64,000 nucleotides of DNA from Marinobacter sp. DY40_1A1 (lineage in GTDB: Bacteria > Pseudomonadota > Gammaproteobacteria > Pseudomonadales > Oleiphilaceae). The position numbers were made by a program, and so were the translations under genes. The notes under the pieces are model-generated. The model searched no databases and was not told where the DNA came from. It saw only the letters and a list, made by a program, of their open reading frames with translations. Below are positions 17,301 to 27,246 of the stretch, piece after piece; the first letter of the stretch is position 1, and each line of letters starts with the position of its first letter. The stretch lies in the NCBI RefSeq assembly GCF_016597815.1, contig NZ_VCHA01000004.1, positions 398,580 to 462,579 on the forward strand, read 5' to 3'.

Positions 17301-17885
17301 ATGAAGAGTGTAAAAAAAGTGCAAAACCTGTGTTCTGTGATACCCAAAATCGGGCGGCGCTCTATACTCGTGTTAACCGCCATTTTGGCGCTTTTGGGGG
17401 GCTGCTCTGGTCCGGCGCTGACGGATTATTCAGAACGTGAGCCCAAGCTCGTTCCTGAAGATTTCTTTAACGGTGAACTAAGCGCCCGTGGCGTGGTCAA
17501 GGACATGTCCGGTGAAGTGATTCGCACGTTCGATGCGGATATCTCCGCATCCTGGGACCAATCTGGTGTGGGTACCCTGGATGAAGAATTCCGTTTTGAT
17601 GATGGCGAAGTGCAAACCAGGATCTGGACGTTAACACCATCGGCAACCGGCGACAGCTTTCATGCCGAAGCGGGCGATGTGACGGAGCCCGGAACCATGC
17701 GCTGGAGCGGTAATAGCATAAACATGAATTACGTGCTTCGGATAGCCTATGGCGATGGAACCCTGGATGTACGAATGGACGACTGGATGTATCTGGTAAC
17801 GCCCGACACATTGATTAACCAGACCACCATGAGCAAATGGGGGGTTGATGTCGGTGAACTTTTGCTTGTGATACAGAAAAAATAA
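17301..17885 (+). CDS. DUF3833 lipoprotein
   Basis: The product is 194 residues from the ATG at 17301 (GGAG six bases upstream). Residues about 20-40 form a hydrophobic signal ending in the lipobox LGGC, so it is a lipoprotein. The rest (FFNGELSARGVVKDMSGEV, YGDGTLDVRMDDWMYL, TMSKWGVDVGEL) fits DUF3833, a conserved family of unknown function. It lies 37 bp upstream of the RND adaptor gene and may be cotranscribed with it. Confidence 0.8.
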   Translation: MKSVKKVQNLCSVIPKIGRRSILVLTAILALLGGCSGPALTDYSEREPKLVPEDFFNGELSARGVVKDMSGEVIRTFDADISASWDQSGVGTLDEEFRFDDGEVQTRIWTLTPSATGDSFHAEAGDVTEPGTMRWSGNSINMNYVLRIAYGDGTLDVRMDDWMYLVTPDTLINQTTMSKWGVDVGELLLVIQKK

Positions 17886-17922
17886 TGCCCGGCGGTGGCC
17901 GGTCTGTCTGCTGAGAGACTCT

Positions 17923-19017
17923 ATGTTGAAACAATGGCTGATCGGTTTGCTGCTGGTCGTATTGGCACTGGGTGCTGCGTTTATTTATCAGGGCCTGGAT
18001 GACTCGTCTCAAGCCCAGGATGATTCTGAGCGCCCCCCCAGTGCAGTAAATACAGTACTTCCCATAATCGACACGGTGCAGGATCAGGTCAGGGCAGTTG
18101 GCAGCCTGAAAGCCGTAAGTGCCGTTAAGCTGACCACAGAAACCAGCGGCCGCGTGGTAGGTATCAACCTGAAATCCGGTCGCCCGGTAAAACAGGGCGA
18201 CCTGTTGTTGCGGCTTGATGATCGGCAGGCAAGGGCAGATCTGGGTGTGATTGAAGCGCAGTTGGCAGATGCCCGGCGTCAGTACGAACGCGCCAGAAGC
18301 CTGCGTGACAACAACAGTATCTCCCAATCTTTCGTAGATGAGCTGAGAACCGCTGTAGAGGTGTCCGAAGCTCAGCGCACTGCGGCCCAGGTTCGGCTTG
18401 AAAACCATCGCATTGAAGCGCCGTTCTCCGGCGTGGCGGGCCTGAGCGATATCAGTATCGGCGCTTATATTACCGCAGGCACCACAATAACCACTTTGGA
18501 CGCTACATCCCCCATGGAGCTGAATTTCTCCATTCCCGAGCGCTTTCTTGGCCAGATCAATCCGGGCCAGAAGGTGCAGGGCAGCTCCCCGGCTTACCCT
18601 GATCAGGCATTTATTGGCGAACTCGTTGAATTGGGTTCCCGCATTGACGAGCTTAGCCGCTCCTTGCCGGTTCGGGCCCTGATTGATAACACTGAGGGGC
18701 GATTGCGCCCTGGCCAGTTCATGTCCGTTAGCCTGACCTTGCGTGAACGCCAGGCTCTGGTTATTCCGGAGCAGGCGGTGATGGTTCGTGGTGCTGAACA
18801 ATATGTATTTGTGGCAGAAGACGGTATTGCACGGCGTGTGCCCGTAACGGTTGGCTCACGCATGCCCGGGCGCGTGGAAATTGCGAAAGGACTGACAGCA
18901 GAAGATCTGGTAGTGGTGACCGGCCAGGACCGTCTGAGCAGTGGTGAGCGCATCCGGGTGACAGATGATGAAAACGCGATTCCAGACAACCGGTTTACCA
19001 GTGCTGCGGGGTCGTAA
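17923..19017 (+). CDS. RND efflux periplasmic adaptor (HlyD/MFP family)
   Basis: The 364-residue protein has an N-terminal membrane or signal segment (WLIGLLLVVLALGAAFIY), a biotinyl-lipoyl-like domain (SGRVVGINLKSGRPVKQGDLLLRLDD), a helical hairpin (residues about 105-155) and a beta-barrel (IEAPFSGVAGLSDISIGAYITAG, LRPGQFMSVSLTL). It links the inner-membrane RND pump encoded next, 3 bp away, to an outer-membrane channel. No TolC-like gene is present here. Confidence 0.92.
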   Translation: MLKQWLIGLLLVVLALGAAFIYQGLDDSSQAQDDSERPPSAVNTVLPIIDTVQDQVRAVGSLKAVSAVKLTTETSGRVVGINLKSGRPVKQGDLLLRLDDRQARADLGVIEAQLADARRQYERARSLRDNNSISQSFVDELRTAVEVSEAQRTAAQVRLENHRIEAPFSGVAGLSDISIGAYITAGTTITTLDATSPMELNFSIPERFLGQINPGQKVQGSSPAYPDQAFIGELVELGSRIDELSRSLPVRALIDNTEGRLRPGQFMSVSLTLRERQALVIPEQAVMVRGAEQYVFVAEDGIARRVPVTVGSRMPGRVEIAKGLTAEDLVVVTGQDRLSSGERIRVTDDENAIPDNRFTSAAGS

Positions 19018-19020
19018 TCG

Positions 19021-22000
19021 GTGATTCTTTCAGATATTTCCATCAAACGCCCGGTATTTGCCACGGTTCTCAGCCTGTTGATTGTCGTGTTTGGTTTGGC
19101 CGCTTTGTTTGGCCTGCCCGTGCGTGAATACCCCGACATTGACCCACCCGTGGTATCCGTTTCGACCAACTATACGGGTGCGGCCGCTGAGGTGGTTGAT
19201 ACCCAGATTACTCAGATCATCGAAGGTGCCATCAGCGGTATAGAAGGAATTCGTTCTATCCAGTCGTCCACCCGCCAGGGTGGGTCTTATACCACTATTG
19301 AGTTTTCCCCCAGCCGGGATGTGGACATTGCCGCCAACGATGTGCGCGATGCAATTTCGCGAGTAAACAACCAGTTGCCGGATGAAGCAGATCCACCCGT
19401 GGTGCGCAAAGCGGATTCCGATGCCCGACCCATGATGTGGGTGACCCTGCGCAGCGATGTTTGGGATTCAGCCCAGATGAGTGATTACGCCGACCGGGTT
19501 CTGGCAGACCGGTTGGCCGTGGTCGATGGCGTTGCCGATGTGCGAATTGGTGGTGAGCGCCGTTATGCCATTCGCGTGTGGCTCGACCGGGAACGCCTGG
19601 CGGCTCGCGATATCACTGTGGCCGAGGTAGAGCGTGCCTTGCGCGCTAACAACGTAGAACTACCCGCCGGTTCGGTAGATTCCTCCACACGTAACTTTAC
19701 CGTGCGGGCTGAAGGCAGGCTGGCGACGGTTGAAGAATTCCGCGAATTAGTGGTTCGGCGAGATGGCAATCAACTGCTGCGCCTCGGAGAGGTCGCCGAT
19801 GTGGTTATGGGTGTAGAATCCGATATCGGGCGCTTGCGGGCCAACGGCCAAACAGCCATTGGCATGGGTATTATTCGTCAGTCCAAGGCCAATACCGTGG
19901 CAGTATCAGATGCTGTCCGGGGCGAGCTGGATAAAATACGGGAAACCCTGCCACCGGAAATAAGCATCACTGAAAGCTACGACGAATCTGTTTTTATTCG
20001 CGCCTCCATTCGCGAGGTAATGATCACCCTGGCGATTGCCGTGTCGTTGGTCATCCTGGTGATATTCCTGTTCCTGCGCTCCTGGCGCGCTACGCTGATT
20101 CCGGCAGTAACTATTCCGGTAGCGGTAATCGGTGCCTTTATCGGCCTCGGCTTTTTGGGCTTCTCCATCAACGTGCTCACCTTGCTGGCAGTTATACTCG
20201 CCATTGGCCTGGTGGTGGACGACGCCATAGTAATGCTTGAAAACATCCAGCGCCGAATTGATAAAGGCGAGCCACCACTGCTGGCGGCCTATCGCGGTGC
20301 CAGGCAAGTAGCCTTTGCGGTAATTGCCACCACACTGACTCTGGTTGCCGTGTTTGTACCCATTTCGTTTATGGGCGGCAACATAGGCCGGCTGTTTGCG
20401 GAGTTTGGTTTCACTCTTGCGGCGGCAGTTGTTGTGTCCAGTTTGGTGGCACTGACTCTGGCACCCATGCTTTGCTCCAAATGGTTAAAGCCCAGCCCGG
20501 AAAGTGGGGAAGGGCGTGGTTTTTGGGCCATCATCGAGAAGGTGCTTAACGGACTCACCAGTGGATATGAGCGGCTGCTGAAGTTTTCACTCAATCAAGC
20601 GGGCCTGGTGCTGGGCATTGGTCTGGTAGGTTTGGTTGTGGCAGTTGTGATATACCCGAAACTGCCTCAGGAACTGGCACCTATTGAGGACAGGGGCACG
20701 ATTATTATGCCCGCCAATGCGCCTCGGGGTGCTACCGTTCAGTACACCGATCACTATGTAAAGCAGGCAGAAGAAAAGCTGATGCCTTTTCTGGAAGATG
20801 GACCGGCCAGCCGCATGTTGTCCATTGTCGGCTTCCGCGAGCGGGAAGACAGCGCGTTTATTATTATGGGGTTGGCCCCTTGGGACGAGCGGGAGGTCAA
20901 GCAGCAGCAGGTTACCAGCGAGATTCGAAAAAAATTTGATGATATTTCCGGTATTCGCATGGTGGCCATTAATCCGCCAGGGCTGGGGCAGCGTGGCTTT
21001 AGCCAACCGGTAGAGTTCGTGGTTGCCGGGCCGGACTATGAATCCGTACAAGCCTGGAGTGACGAACTGGTAGAGCGGGCCAAGGAAAACCCCAACCTGT
21101 TGAACCTGCAAACCGATTTTGAACTCACCCGGCCGGAGCTCAGTGTTGCCATTGATCGCGAACGAGCAGCAGATCTGGACATTACCATTGAAGATGTGGG
21201 CCTTACACTGCAAACCATGTTGGCGTCACGCAAGGTAACCACCTATCTGGAACGTGGCCGCGAGTACGATGTCATAATGCAGGCAGATGATGCCAGCCGT
21301 GCCACCCCATCGGATCTGGGCCAGATATTCTTGCGCCCCAGAGAAGGTGGCGACCTGATTCCACTGCAGGCACTGGTTTCAATCACCGAGAAAGGGGCTA
21401 ACCCCGATCTTCGGCGCATAGATCGCCTGCCTGCCGTGGTTATCAGCGGATCTCTGGCAGATGGCTACGATCTTGGCTCCGCACTGACCTATCTGAACAC
21501 CTTGGCGGTAGACAGCCTGCCTTCAGAGGCCAGGTTGAGCTACCAGGGGTTGAGCCGGGAGTTTCAGGAATCCTCTTCAGCGATTTATGTCACATTTGGT
21601 TTGGCCTTCATTATCGTGTTCCTCGTGCTGGCGGCCCAGTTTGAAAGCTGGATTCATCCGCTGATCATCATGCTCCCTGTGCCATTGGCAGTAACCGGCG
21701 CGCTGCTGGCATTGTGGTGGAGCGGCATCAGCCTGAACATATATAGCCAGATCGGGATCATTATGCTGCTGGGGCTGATGTCGAAGAACGGCATATTGAT
21801 TGTGGAGTTTGCCAACCAGCTGCGAGATGAAGGCTACGCGGTTAAAGAGGCAATTCTGGCGGGAGCATCCTTGCGCTTCCGCCCGGTATTGATGACCACT
21901 ATATCCACAGTCTTCGGTGCAGTGCCTCTGGTGGTTGCCACGGGCGCAGGCGCAGAAAGCCGTGCAGCAATTGGTATGGTGATTCTGGGTGGGCTGATTT

Positions 22001-22134
22001 TTGCGACCACGCTTACGTTGTTTATCATTCCGGTGCTATACAATCTGCTGGCCTGCTTTGCGAAATCCGCCAATGCGATTGAACATGAGCTGGAGCGTCA
22101 GGCATCTTTATCCCAAGCCAGTTCGATCGATTAA
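19021..22134 (+). CDS. RND efflux pump permease (HAE1 family)
   Basis: The 1037-residue inner-membrane proton-drug antiporter starts at a GTG just after the adaptor gene. TM1 is followed by the porter segment PREYPDIDPPVVSVST. TM4 has the proton-relay pair in LVVDDAIVMLENI. The second half repeats the pattern (LGLMSKNGILIVEFANQ, GASLRFRPVLMTT). Length is normal for AcrB/MexB-like pumps. The substrate is unknown. It is cotranscribed with the adaptor. Confidence 0.93.
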   Translation: MILSDISIKRPVFATVLSLLIVVFGLAALFGLPVREYPDIDPPVVSVSTNYTGAAAEVVDTQITQIIEGAISGIEGIRSIQSSTRQGGSYTTIEFSPSRDVDIAANDVRDAISRVNNQLPDEADPPVVRKADSDARPMMWVTLRSDVWDSAQMSDYADRVLADRLAVVDGVADVRIGGERRYAIRVWLDRERLAARDITVAEVERALRANNVELPAGSVDSSTRNFTVRAEGRLATVEEFRELVVRRDGNQLLRLGEVADVVMGVESDIGRLRANGQTAIGMGIIRQSKANTVAVSDAVRGELDKIRETLPPEISITESYDESVFIRASIREVMITLAIAVSLVILVIFLFLRSWRATLIPAVTIPVAVIGAFIGLGFLGFSINVLTLLAVILAIGLVVDDAIVMLENIQRRIDKGEPPLLAAYRGARQVAFAVIATTLTLVAVFVPISFMGGNIGRLFAEFGFTLAAAVVVSSLVALTLAPMLCSKWLKPSPESGEGRGFWAIIEKVLNGLTSGYERLLKFSLNQAGLVLGIGLVGLVVAVVIYPKLPQELAPIEDRGTIIMPANAPRGATVQYTDHYVKQAEEKLMPFLEDGPASRMLSIVGFREREDSAFIIMGLAPWDEREVKQQQVTSEIRKKFDDISGIRMVAINPPGLGQRGFSQPVEFVVAGPDYESVQAWSDELVERAKENPNLLNLQTDFELTRPELSVAIDRERAADLDITIEDVGLTLQTMLASRKVTTYLERGREYDVIMQADDASRATPSDLGQIFLRPREGGDLIPLQALVSITEKGANPDLRRIDRLPAVVISGSLADGYDLGSALTYLNTLAVDSLPSEARLSYQGLSREFQESSSAIYVTFGLAFIIVFLVLAAQFESWIHPLIIMLPVPLAVTGALLALWWSGISLNIYSQIGIIMLLGLMSKNGILIVEFANQLRDEGYAVKEAILAGASLRFRPVLMTTISTVFGAVPLVVATGAGAESRAAIGMVILGGLIFATTLTLFIIPVLYNLLACFAKSANAIEHELERQASLSQASSID

Positions 22135-22172
22135 TGAGCGGGCTGGCATGACCCTACAATCCGGATGTTTTC

Positions 22173-23453
22173 ATGGCCATATCCAGCCAGTTCCGCCTAC
22201 TGGGACAGCGTCGATTTTTGCCGTTTTACCTCACTCAGTTTTCCGGGGCGTTCAACGACAACCTCTATAAAAACGCACTCCTGTTGCTGATTGCCTACAA
22301 GACCACGGGCTTGATGGGGCTATCTGTGAACACGGTAATCAACCTGGCTGCGTTTCTGTTTATTTTGCCGTTCTTTCTGTTTTCCGGCATTGCCGGGCAG
22401 ATGGCGGATCGCTATGAAAAAGCCGCCATAATCCGCAAGGTAAAACTGGCCGAGATAGCCATTATGGTACTGGCCACCCTGGCACTCTGGATTGGTTGGT
22501 ACGAAGGGCTCCTGGTGTTGCTGTTCCTGATGGGTGCCCAGTCTACGTTTTTCGGGCCGGTGAAGTACGCCATTTTGCCCCAGGTGCTTGGGGATGATGA
22601 ACTGGTGGGCGGCAATGGCCTTGTGAGCATGGGCACCTTCGTGGCGATTTTGCTCGGCACCATAGCAGCCGGTTTGCTTATGGGGCTTGAGGGGGCCGCA
22701 AAGCTGACGGCCACAAGCGTACTGGTGATGGCGGTTCTGGGCTATATTGCCGCAAGACAAGTGCCAGACACCGGAGTTGTCAGCAACGGGCAGGCAGTTC
22801 GCTTCCGCCCTGTTTTGGAAACCTGGAACCTCATGAGTGTGGCCGCCGAGCGCAAGCCGGTACTCTGGGCGATTCTCGCCATTTCCTGGTTCTGGTTTCT
22901 TGGTGCAGCCTATCTCACCCAGTTTCCCAATTTTGCCCTGAGTAATCTGCGGGGTGATGAAACTGTGGTCACACTTCTGCTATCCATGTTTATTGTGGGC
23001 ATATCGATCGGATCGATGATGTGTGAGCGCCTTACGCGACATCGCATCACTCTTGCCCCTGTTCCCTGGGGCGCACTTGGCCTGACTCTGTTAGGGATAG
23101 ATCTGTTCTTTGCAGTACCGGCAAGCCCGGAGCCTTCTACCTGGTGGACTCTGGTGACCGACCCGGCTTACATCCGGGTATTGCTCGATCTGGTGGGCAT
23201 CGGGGTTTGTGGCGGGTTGTTCATTGTGCCCCTTTACGCATTTATCCAGCATGAAACCCCTCAAAATAAACGGGCGCAAATCATTGCGGCTCTCAATGTA
23301 ATCAATGCGCTGTTCATGGTTGCGAGCGCGCTCACAGGTATCCTTGTGCTCGGGGTTCTGGATGTAAGCATTCCGGGCTTCTTCTTGCTGTTGTCATCGG
23401 CTAATGGGCTGGTGCTTATCGCGGTGTGGCGGTTGAGACGGCGGACAGGATAA
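22173..23453 (+). CDS. MFS transporter (LplT/Aas-type)
   Basis: The 426-residue protein has about 12 membrane helices. The N-terminus (FLPFYLTQFSGAFNDNLYKNAL) and the loop DRYEKAAIIRKVKLAEI are typical of the MFS branch containing lysophospholipid transporter LplT and the MFS half of Aas fusions. No acyltransferase domain is attached. The gene follows the RND permease by 38 bp, but a shared role is not evident. Substrate assignment is tentative. Confidence 0.8.
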   Translation: MAISSQFRLLGQRRFLPFYLTQFSGAFNDNLYKNALLLLIAYKTTGLMGLSVNTVINLAAFLFILPFFLFSGIAGQMADRYEKAAIIRKVKLAEIAIMVLATLALWIGWYEGLLVLLFLMGAQSTFFGPVKYAILPQVLGDDELVGGNGLVSMGTFVAILLGTIAAGLLMGLEGAAKLTATSVLVMAVLGYIAARQVPDTGVVSNGQAVRFRPVLETWNLMSVAAERKPVLWAILAISWFWFLGAAYLTQFPNFALSNLRGDETVVTLLLSMFIVGISIGSMMCERLTRHRITLAPVPWGALGLTLLGIDLFFAVPASPEPSTWWTLVTDPAYIRVLLDLVGIGVCGGLFIVPLYAFIQHETPQNKRAQIIAALNVINALFMVASALTGILVLGVLDVSIPGFFLLLSSANGLVLIAVWRLRRRTG

Positions 23454-23797
23454 GAGTCTGTGGATAATTAATTGGATAAGCTGCGGACAAGCTTTGGATA
23501 GTTTTTGCTAATACCTTTTAAAACAACGGGTTGCTTGTCAATACAAGGCTCTTGATAAGCAACAGATTTGTGGATAACTTTATTGAAAACTATTTGAGGA
23601 GAGCTGCCCAAGCCTATGAAAACCTGATGATTTCGGTTTTCCACTTCATTGGAAGGGTAGCTGAACAGTTATTTTTCGGGTGTTGGCTGCCATCCGTAGG
23701 TGCTTCTGGTTAAAATTTGCACATTCTGACTGCATTTTTCCGGGTGAAACGTTATACTCCCGGCCCTGTTTTTATCCCCCGATTTCCGAGGTGAGCT
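23454..23797 (+). other. Non-coding region with DnaA boxes upstream of mnmG (possible oriC-like element)
   Basis: This 344-bp gap holds two perfect DnaA boxes TGTGGATAA (23459-23467 and 23569-23577) and degenerate copies (ATTGGATAA 23471-23479, TTTGGATAG near 23493). An AT-rich stretch lies between them (about 23500-23530). In many gammaproteobacteria oriC adjoins mnmG (gidA), and parAB follow here. dnaA is not in the window, and other relatives place oriC by dnaA, so this is a candidate only. No gene was seen in it. Confidence 0.45.
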
Positions 23798-25684
23798 GTG
23801 GATTTTCCGACCCGTTTCGATGTAATTGTCATTGGTGGTGGCCATGCCGGTACCGAAGCTGCGCTTGCGGCCGCGCGCATGGGCTCGCAAACCCTGCTGC
23901 TGACCCACAACATTGAAACCCTCGGGCAGATGTCCTGTAACCCGGCCATCGGTGGCATTGGCAAAAGCCATCTGGTGAAGGAAATTGATGCCCTTGGTGG
24001 CGCTATGGCACAGGCCACGGATCTGGCGGGCATACAGTTCCGGGTACTCAATAGCCGCAAAGGCCCGGCTGTACGGGCTACCCGTGCTCAGGCTGACCGG
24101 GTTCTGTATAAGGCAGCCATTCGCCAGGTTCTCGAAAGCGAGCCAAACCTCACCTTGTTTCAGCAGGCTGCAGATGACCTGATTGTGGAAAACGATCAGG
24201 TAACCGGCGTGGTGACCCAGACAGGCATCCGGTTTAACGCCAAAACCGTTGTGCTGACAACCGGCACCTTTCTCGGCGGCGTTATCCACATTGGCATGCA
24301 GCAGCATTCCGGCGGCCGTGCCGGCGATGCTCCAGCCAACGCGCTGGCTCAGCGGTTGCGGGAGTTGCCGTTTAACGTGGGCCGCCTGAAAACCGGCACA
24401 CCACCGCGTATTGATGCTCGCAGTGTTGATTTTTCGGTTATGCAGGAGCAGTGGGGCGACAACCCAGCACCAGTGATGTCGTTTATTGGCAACCGGGACC
24501 AGCATCCTGAGCAGGTGTGCTGCTACGTTACCCGCACCACCGAGCAGACCCACGATATTATTCGCAGCGGCTTTGATCGCTCGCCCATGTTTGCCGGCAA
24601 CATTGAAGGTGTCGGGCCGCGCTATTGCCCGTCGATTGAAGACAAGGTTAACCGCTTTGCCGACAAGGACTCGCATCAGATTTTTGTAGAGCCAGAAGGC
24701 CTGACCACCAACGAACTATACCCGAATGGCATATCCACCAGCTTGCCGTTTGATATTCAGCTGGCGGCAGTGCGTTCCATTCCGGGTTTCGAAAACGCCC
24801 ATATCACGCGACCCGGTTATGCCATTGAATACGACTATCTGAACCCCCAGGATCTGCGCCACACTCTGGAAACCAAGTTTATCCAGGGCCTCTATTTCGC
24901 TGGCCAGATCAACGGTACCACCGGCTATGAAGAAGCCGGTGCCCAGGGTTTGCTGGCGGGTATCAACGCCGCCCTGCGGGCGCAGGAAAAGAGCGAATGG
25001 TATCCGCGCCGCGATGAAGCCTATCTCGGGGTGCTGGTGGACGACCTGATCACCATGGGGACCAAAGAGCCTTACCGCATGTTCACCAGCCGCGCGGAAT
25101 ACCGGCTTATCCTCCGTGAAGACAATGCTGATCTGCGTCTCACCGAAACTGGCCGCAAGCTGGGCCTGGTGAACGACGAGCGTTGGCAAAAATTCAATGC
25201 CAAGTTTGAGGCCATTGCGACAGAGCGCAAGCGTCTGGAGACCACCAGGATACACCCTGCAACTGAAGCGGGTGAACGTGCCAATAACTTTCTCAAGCAA
25301 CCCATGACCCGGGACCACACCCTGGCTGAGTTGCTTCGCCGCCCGGAAATTGCCTACAGCCACGTAGCGGAGATTGGGGCCGCGCAATCGGAAGACCCGG
25401 TTGTGGCGGAACAGGTGGAAATCGAGATCAAGTACGAAGGCTACATTTCGCGCCAGACCGATGAAATCGAGCGTTTACGCCGGAATGAGAACACGGCGCT
25501 GCCTATCGACCTTGATTACGATGTCATCGGCGGGCTGTCGAATGAGATCAAGCAGAAACTGAAAGAGGTTCGACCGGAAACCGTTGCCCAGGCATCGCGA
25601 ATCCAGGGTGTAACGCCGGCTGCGATCTCGCAGATTCTGGTAAACCTGAAAAAGCGCGAGTTATTGCGCAAGCAGAGCGCCTGA
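23798..25684 (+). CDS. mnmG: tRNA uridine 5-carboxymethylaminomethyl modification enzyme MnmG
   Basis: The 628-residue FAD protein works with MnmE to make cmnm5 or nm5 at U34 of tRNAs. It starts at a GTG with GAGGTGA upstream. The FAD-binding motif [43 protein letters not shown], the catalytic-Cys region [16 protein letters not shown] and a C-terminal helical MnmE/tRNA-binding domain ([16 protein letters not shown]) are all present. Length equals the E. coli enzyme. mnmE is not adjacent, unlike in Pseudomonas. Confidence 0.97.
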   Translation: MDFPTRFDVIVIGGGHAGTEAALAAARMGSQTLLLTHNIETLGQMSCNPAIGGIGKSHLVKEIDALGGAMAQATDLAGIQFRVLNSRKGPAVRATRAQADRVLYKAAIRQVLESEPNLTLFQQAADDLIVENDQVTGVVTQTGIRFNAKTVVLTTGTFLGGVIHIGMQQHSGGRAGDAPANALAQRLRELPFNVGRLKTGTPPRIDARSVDFSVMQEQWGDNPAPVMSFIGNRDQHPEQVCCYVTRTTEQTHDIIRSGFDRSPMFAGNIEGVGPRYCPSIEDKVNRFADKDSHQIFVEPEGLTTNELYPNGISTSLPFDIQLAAVRSIPGFENAHITRPGYAIEYDYLNPQDLRHTLETKFIQGLYFAGQINGTTGYEEAGAQGLLAGINAALRAQEKSEWYPRRDEAYLGVLVDDLITMGTKEPYRMFTSRAEYRLILREDNADLRLTETGRKLGLVNDERWQKFNAKFEAIATERKRLETTRIHPATEAGERANNFLKQPMTRDHTLAELLRRPEIAYSHVAEIGAAQSEDPVVAEQVEIEIKYEGYISRQTDEIERLRRNENTALPIDLDYDVIGGLSNEIKQKLKEVRPETVAQASRIQGVTPAAISQILVNLKKRELLRKQSA

Positions 25685-25692
25685 ATGCTGCC

Positions 25693-26334
25693 ATGACTCA
25701 AACTCTCTGGCAGCGCCAACTCCGGGAAGGGCTGGGGCACATGCAGCTCTCCCTCGATGACCACAAGCAACAACAGCTGTTGGCATTTCTTGCTCTGCTT
25801 AACAAGTGGAACAAGGCATACAACCTCACGGCTGTGCGCAACGAGGGGGAGATGGTTTCCCGCCAGTTGCTCGACAGCCTCAGTATTCTGCCTTGGGTAA
25901 CCACGGAACATCTTCTCGATGTGGGTGCCGGCGGTGGCCTGCCGGGAATTCCGTTGGCTATTGTGATGCCGGAAACGCGCTTCACCCTGCTGGACAGCAA
26001 CGGCAAGAAAACCCGCTTTCTGAATCAGTGTGTACTGGAGCTGGGCCTCAAAAACGTGGATGTTATCCATGGCCGTGCCGAAGACTGCAAGCCGGAGCAG
26101 CCATATAGCCAGATCAGCAGCCGTGCGTTTACCGCCTTGGATAACCTGGTGGCCTGGTGTGGCGACCTGCTGGCGCACAATGGCAGCTTCCTTGCCATGA
26201 AAGGCCAGTATCCGGATGATGAGGTGGCTGCCCTTCCAGCGGGTTGGCAGGTATCATCCACGCATACTCTTGGCGTTCCCGGCGCTGGCGGCGAGAGACA
26301 CCTGCTGGTCCTGGGTCGGTCAGAGCAACTCTAA
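25693..26334 (+). CDS. rsmG: 16S rRNA m7G527 methyltransferase RsmG
   Basis: The 213-residue SAM-dependent methyltransferase modifies G527 of 16S rRNA. The SAM site is LLDVGAGGGLPGIPLAI, with LNKWNKAYNLTAVR and SRAFTALDNLV also typical. It lies 8 bp downstream of mnmG in the conserved mnmG-rsmG-parA-parB order. Confidence 0.96.
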   Translation: MTQTLWQRQLREGLGHMQLSLDDHKQQQLLAFLALLNKWNKAYNLTAVRNEGEMVSRQLLDSLSILPWVTTEHLLDVGAGGGLPGIPLAIVMPETRFTLLDSNGKKTRFLNQCVLELGLKNVDVIHGRAEDCKPEQPYSQISSRAFTALDNLVAWCGDLLAHNGSFLAMKGQYPDDEVAALPAGWQVSSTHTLGVPGAGGERHLLVLGRSEQL

Positions 26335-26398
26335 CCAGAAAAAACCCAGTACTCGCAACAGTATTCGGCAGCGGTATTCATTAACAAGGAGGCGAGAC

Positions 26399-27193
26399 AT
26401 GGCGCGCGTGATTGCAGTGACCAATCAAAAAGGTGGTGTGGGCAAAACCACTACCTGCGTCAATCTTGCAGCCTCACTGGCCGCCACCAGGCGCCGGGTT
26501 CTGCTGGTGGATATGGACCCCCAGGGCAACGCCACCATGGGCAGTGGTGTTGACAAAAGCTCCCTGGAACTATCGGGTTACGACTTGCTTACCAAGCGTG
26601 CGACCGCTGCCGAGGTGATTATTCCTGCAGAGGCCTCCGGCTATGACATCATGCCGTCCAATGGCGATCTGACCGCCGCTGAAGTTGAGCTGATGAACGA
26701 GATTGGCCGGGAGCATCGGCTCAGGCTTGCCATCAATGGCGTTCGAGACAACTACGATTACATTCTGATCGATTGCCCGCCCTCACTCAGCCTGTTAACG
26801 GTGAACGCTCTGTCTGCCGCTGACTCAGTACTTATTCCCATGCAGTGTGAGTACTACGCCCTGGAAGGCCTGGCTGCACTGATGAATACCGTGGAGCAGA
26901 TCAAGGAGACGGTTAACCCGAATCTGGAGATCGAGGGCATCCTCAGGACCATGTACGACCCCCGGAACAGTCTCACGCTGGATGTGTCTGGCCAGCTTAC
27001 AGAGTATTTCGGAGACAAGGTGTACCGTGCGGTAATTCCCCGTAACGTGCGTCTTGCGGAAGCGCCCAGCTATGGCATGCCCGCATTAAAGTATGACAAA
27101 ACCTCCAAGGGTGCGATTGCTTACCTCGCGCTGGCCGGTGAAATGGTGCGTCGCCACGGGGTGAAAAAGACATCGGCTCCGGTTGCGGTGTAA
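26399..27193 (+). CDS. parA: Chromosome partition ATPase ParA (Soj)
   Basis: The product is 264 residues from the ATG at 26399 behind AAGGAGG. A longer open frame to 26216 overlaps rsmG and is not used. The deviant Walker A KGGVGKTT is at residues 11-18, with LVDMDPQGNATMGSG and YILIDCPPSLSLLT following. It drives segregation of the origin region with ParB bound at parS. No clear parS palindrome was found in the window. Confidence 0.96.
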   Translation: MARVIAVTNQKGGVGKTTTCVNLAASLAATRRRVLLVDMDPQGNATMGSGVDKSSLELSGYDLLTKRATAAEVIIPAEASGYDIMPSNGDLTAAEVELMNEIGREHRLRLAINGVRDNYDYILIDCPPSLSLLTVNALSAADSVLIPMQCEYYALEGLAALMNTVEQIKETVNPNLEIEGILRTMYDPRNSLTLDVSGQLTEYFGDKVYRAVIPRNVRLAEAPSYGMPALKYDKTSKGAIAYLALAGEMVRRHGVKKTSAPVAV

Positions 27194-27246
27194 CATAGTG
27201 GCTGGTCTCTCTTAATAAAGAAGCACAACGACTATCAACGGGAAGA

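Noticed and set aside
23740..23760. parS-like sequence near mnmG (TTTTCCGGGTGAAACG)
   Set aside because: The right half matches parS but the left half does not (about 11 of 16), too weak to call.
24282..24290. Third perfect DnaA box
   Set aside because: It lies inside the mnmG coding sequence; another copy lies inside nrdA. Single 9-mers like this are expected by chance.
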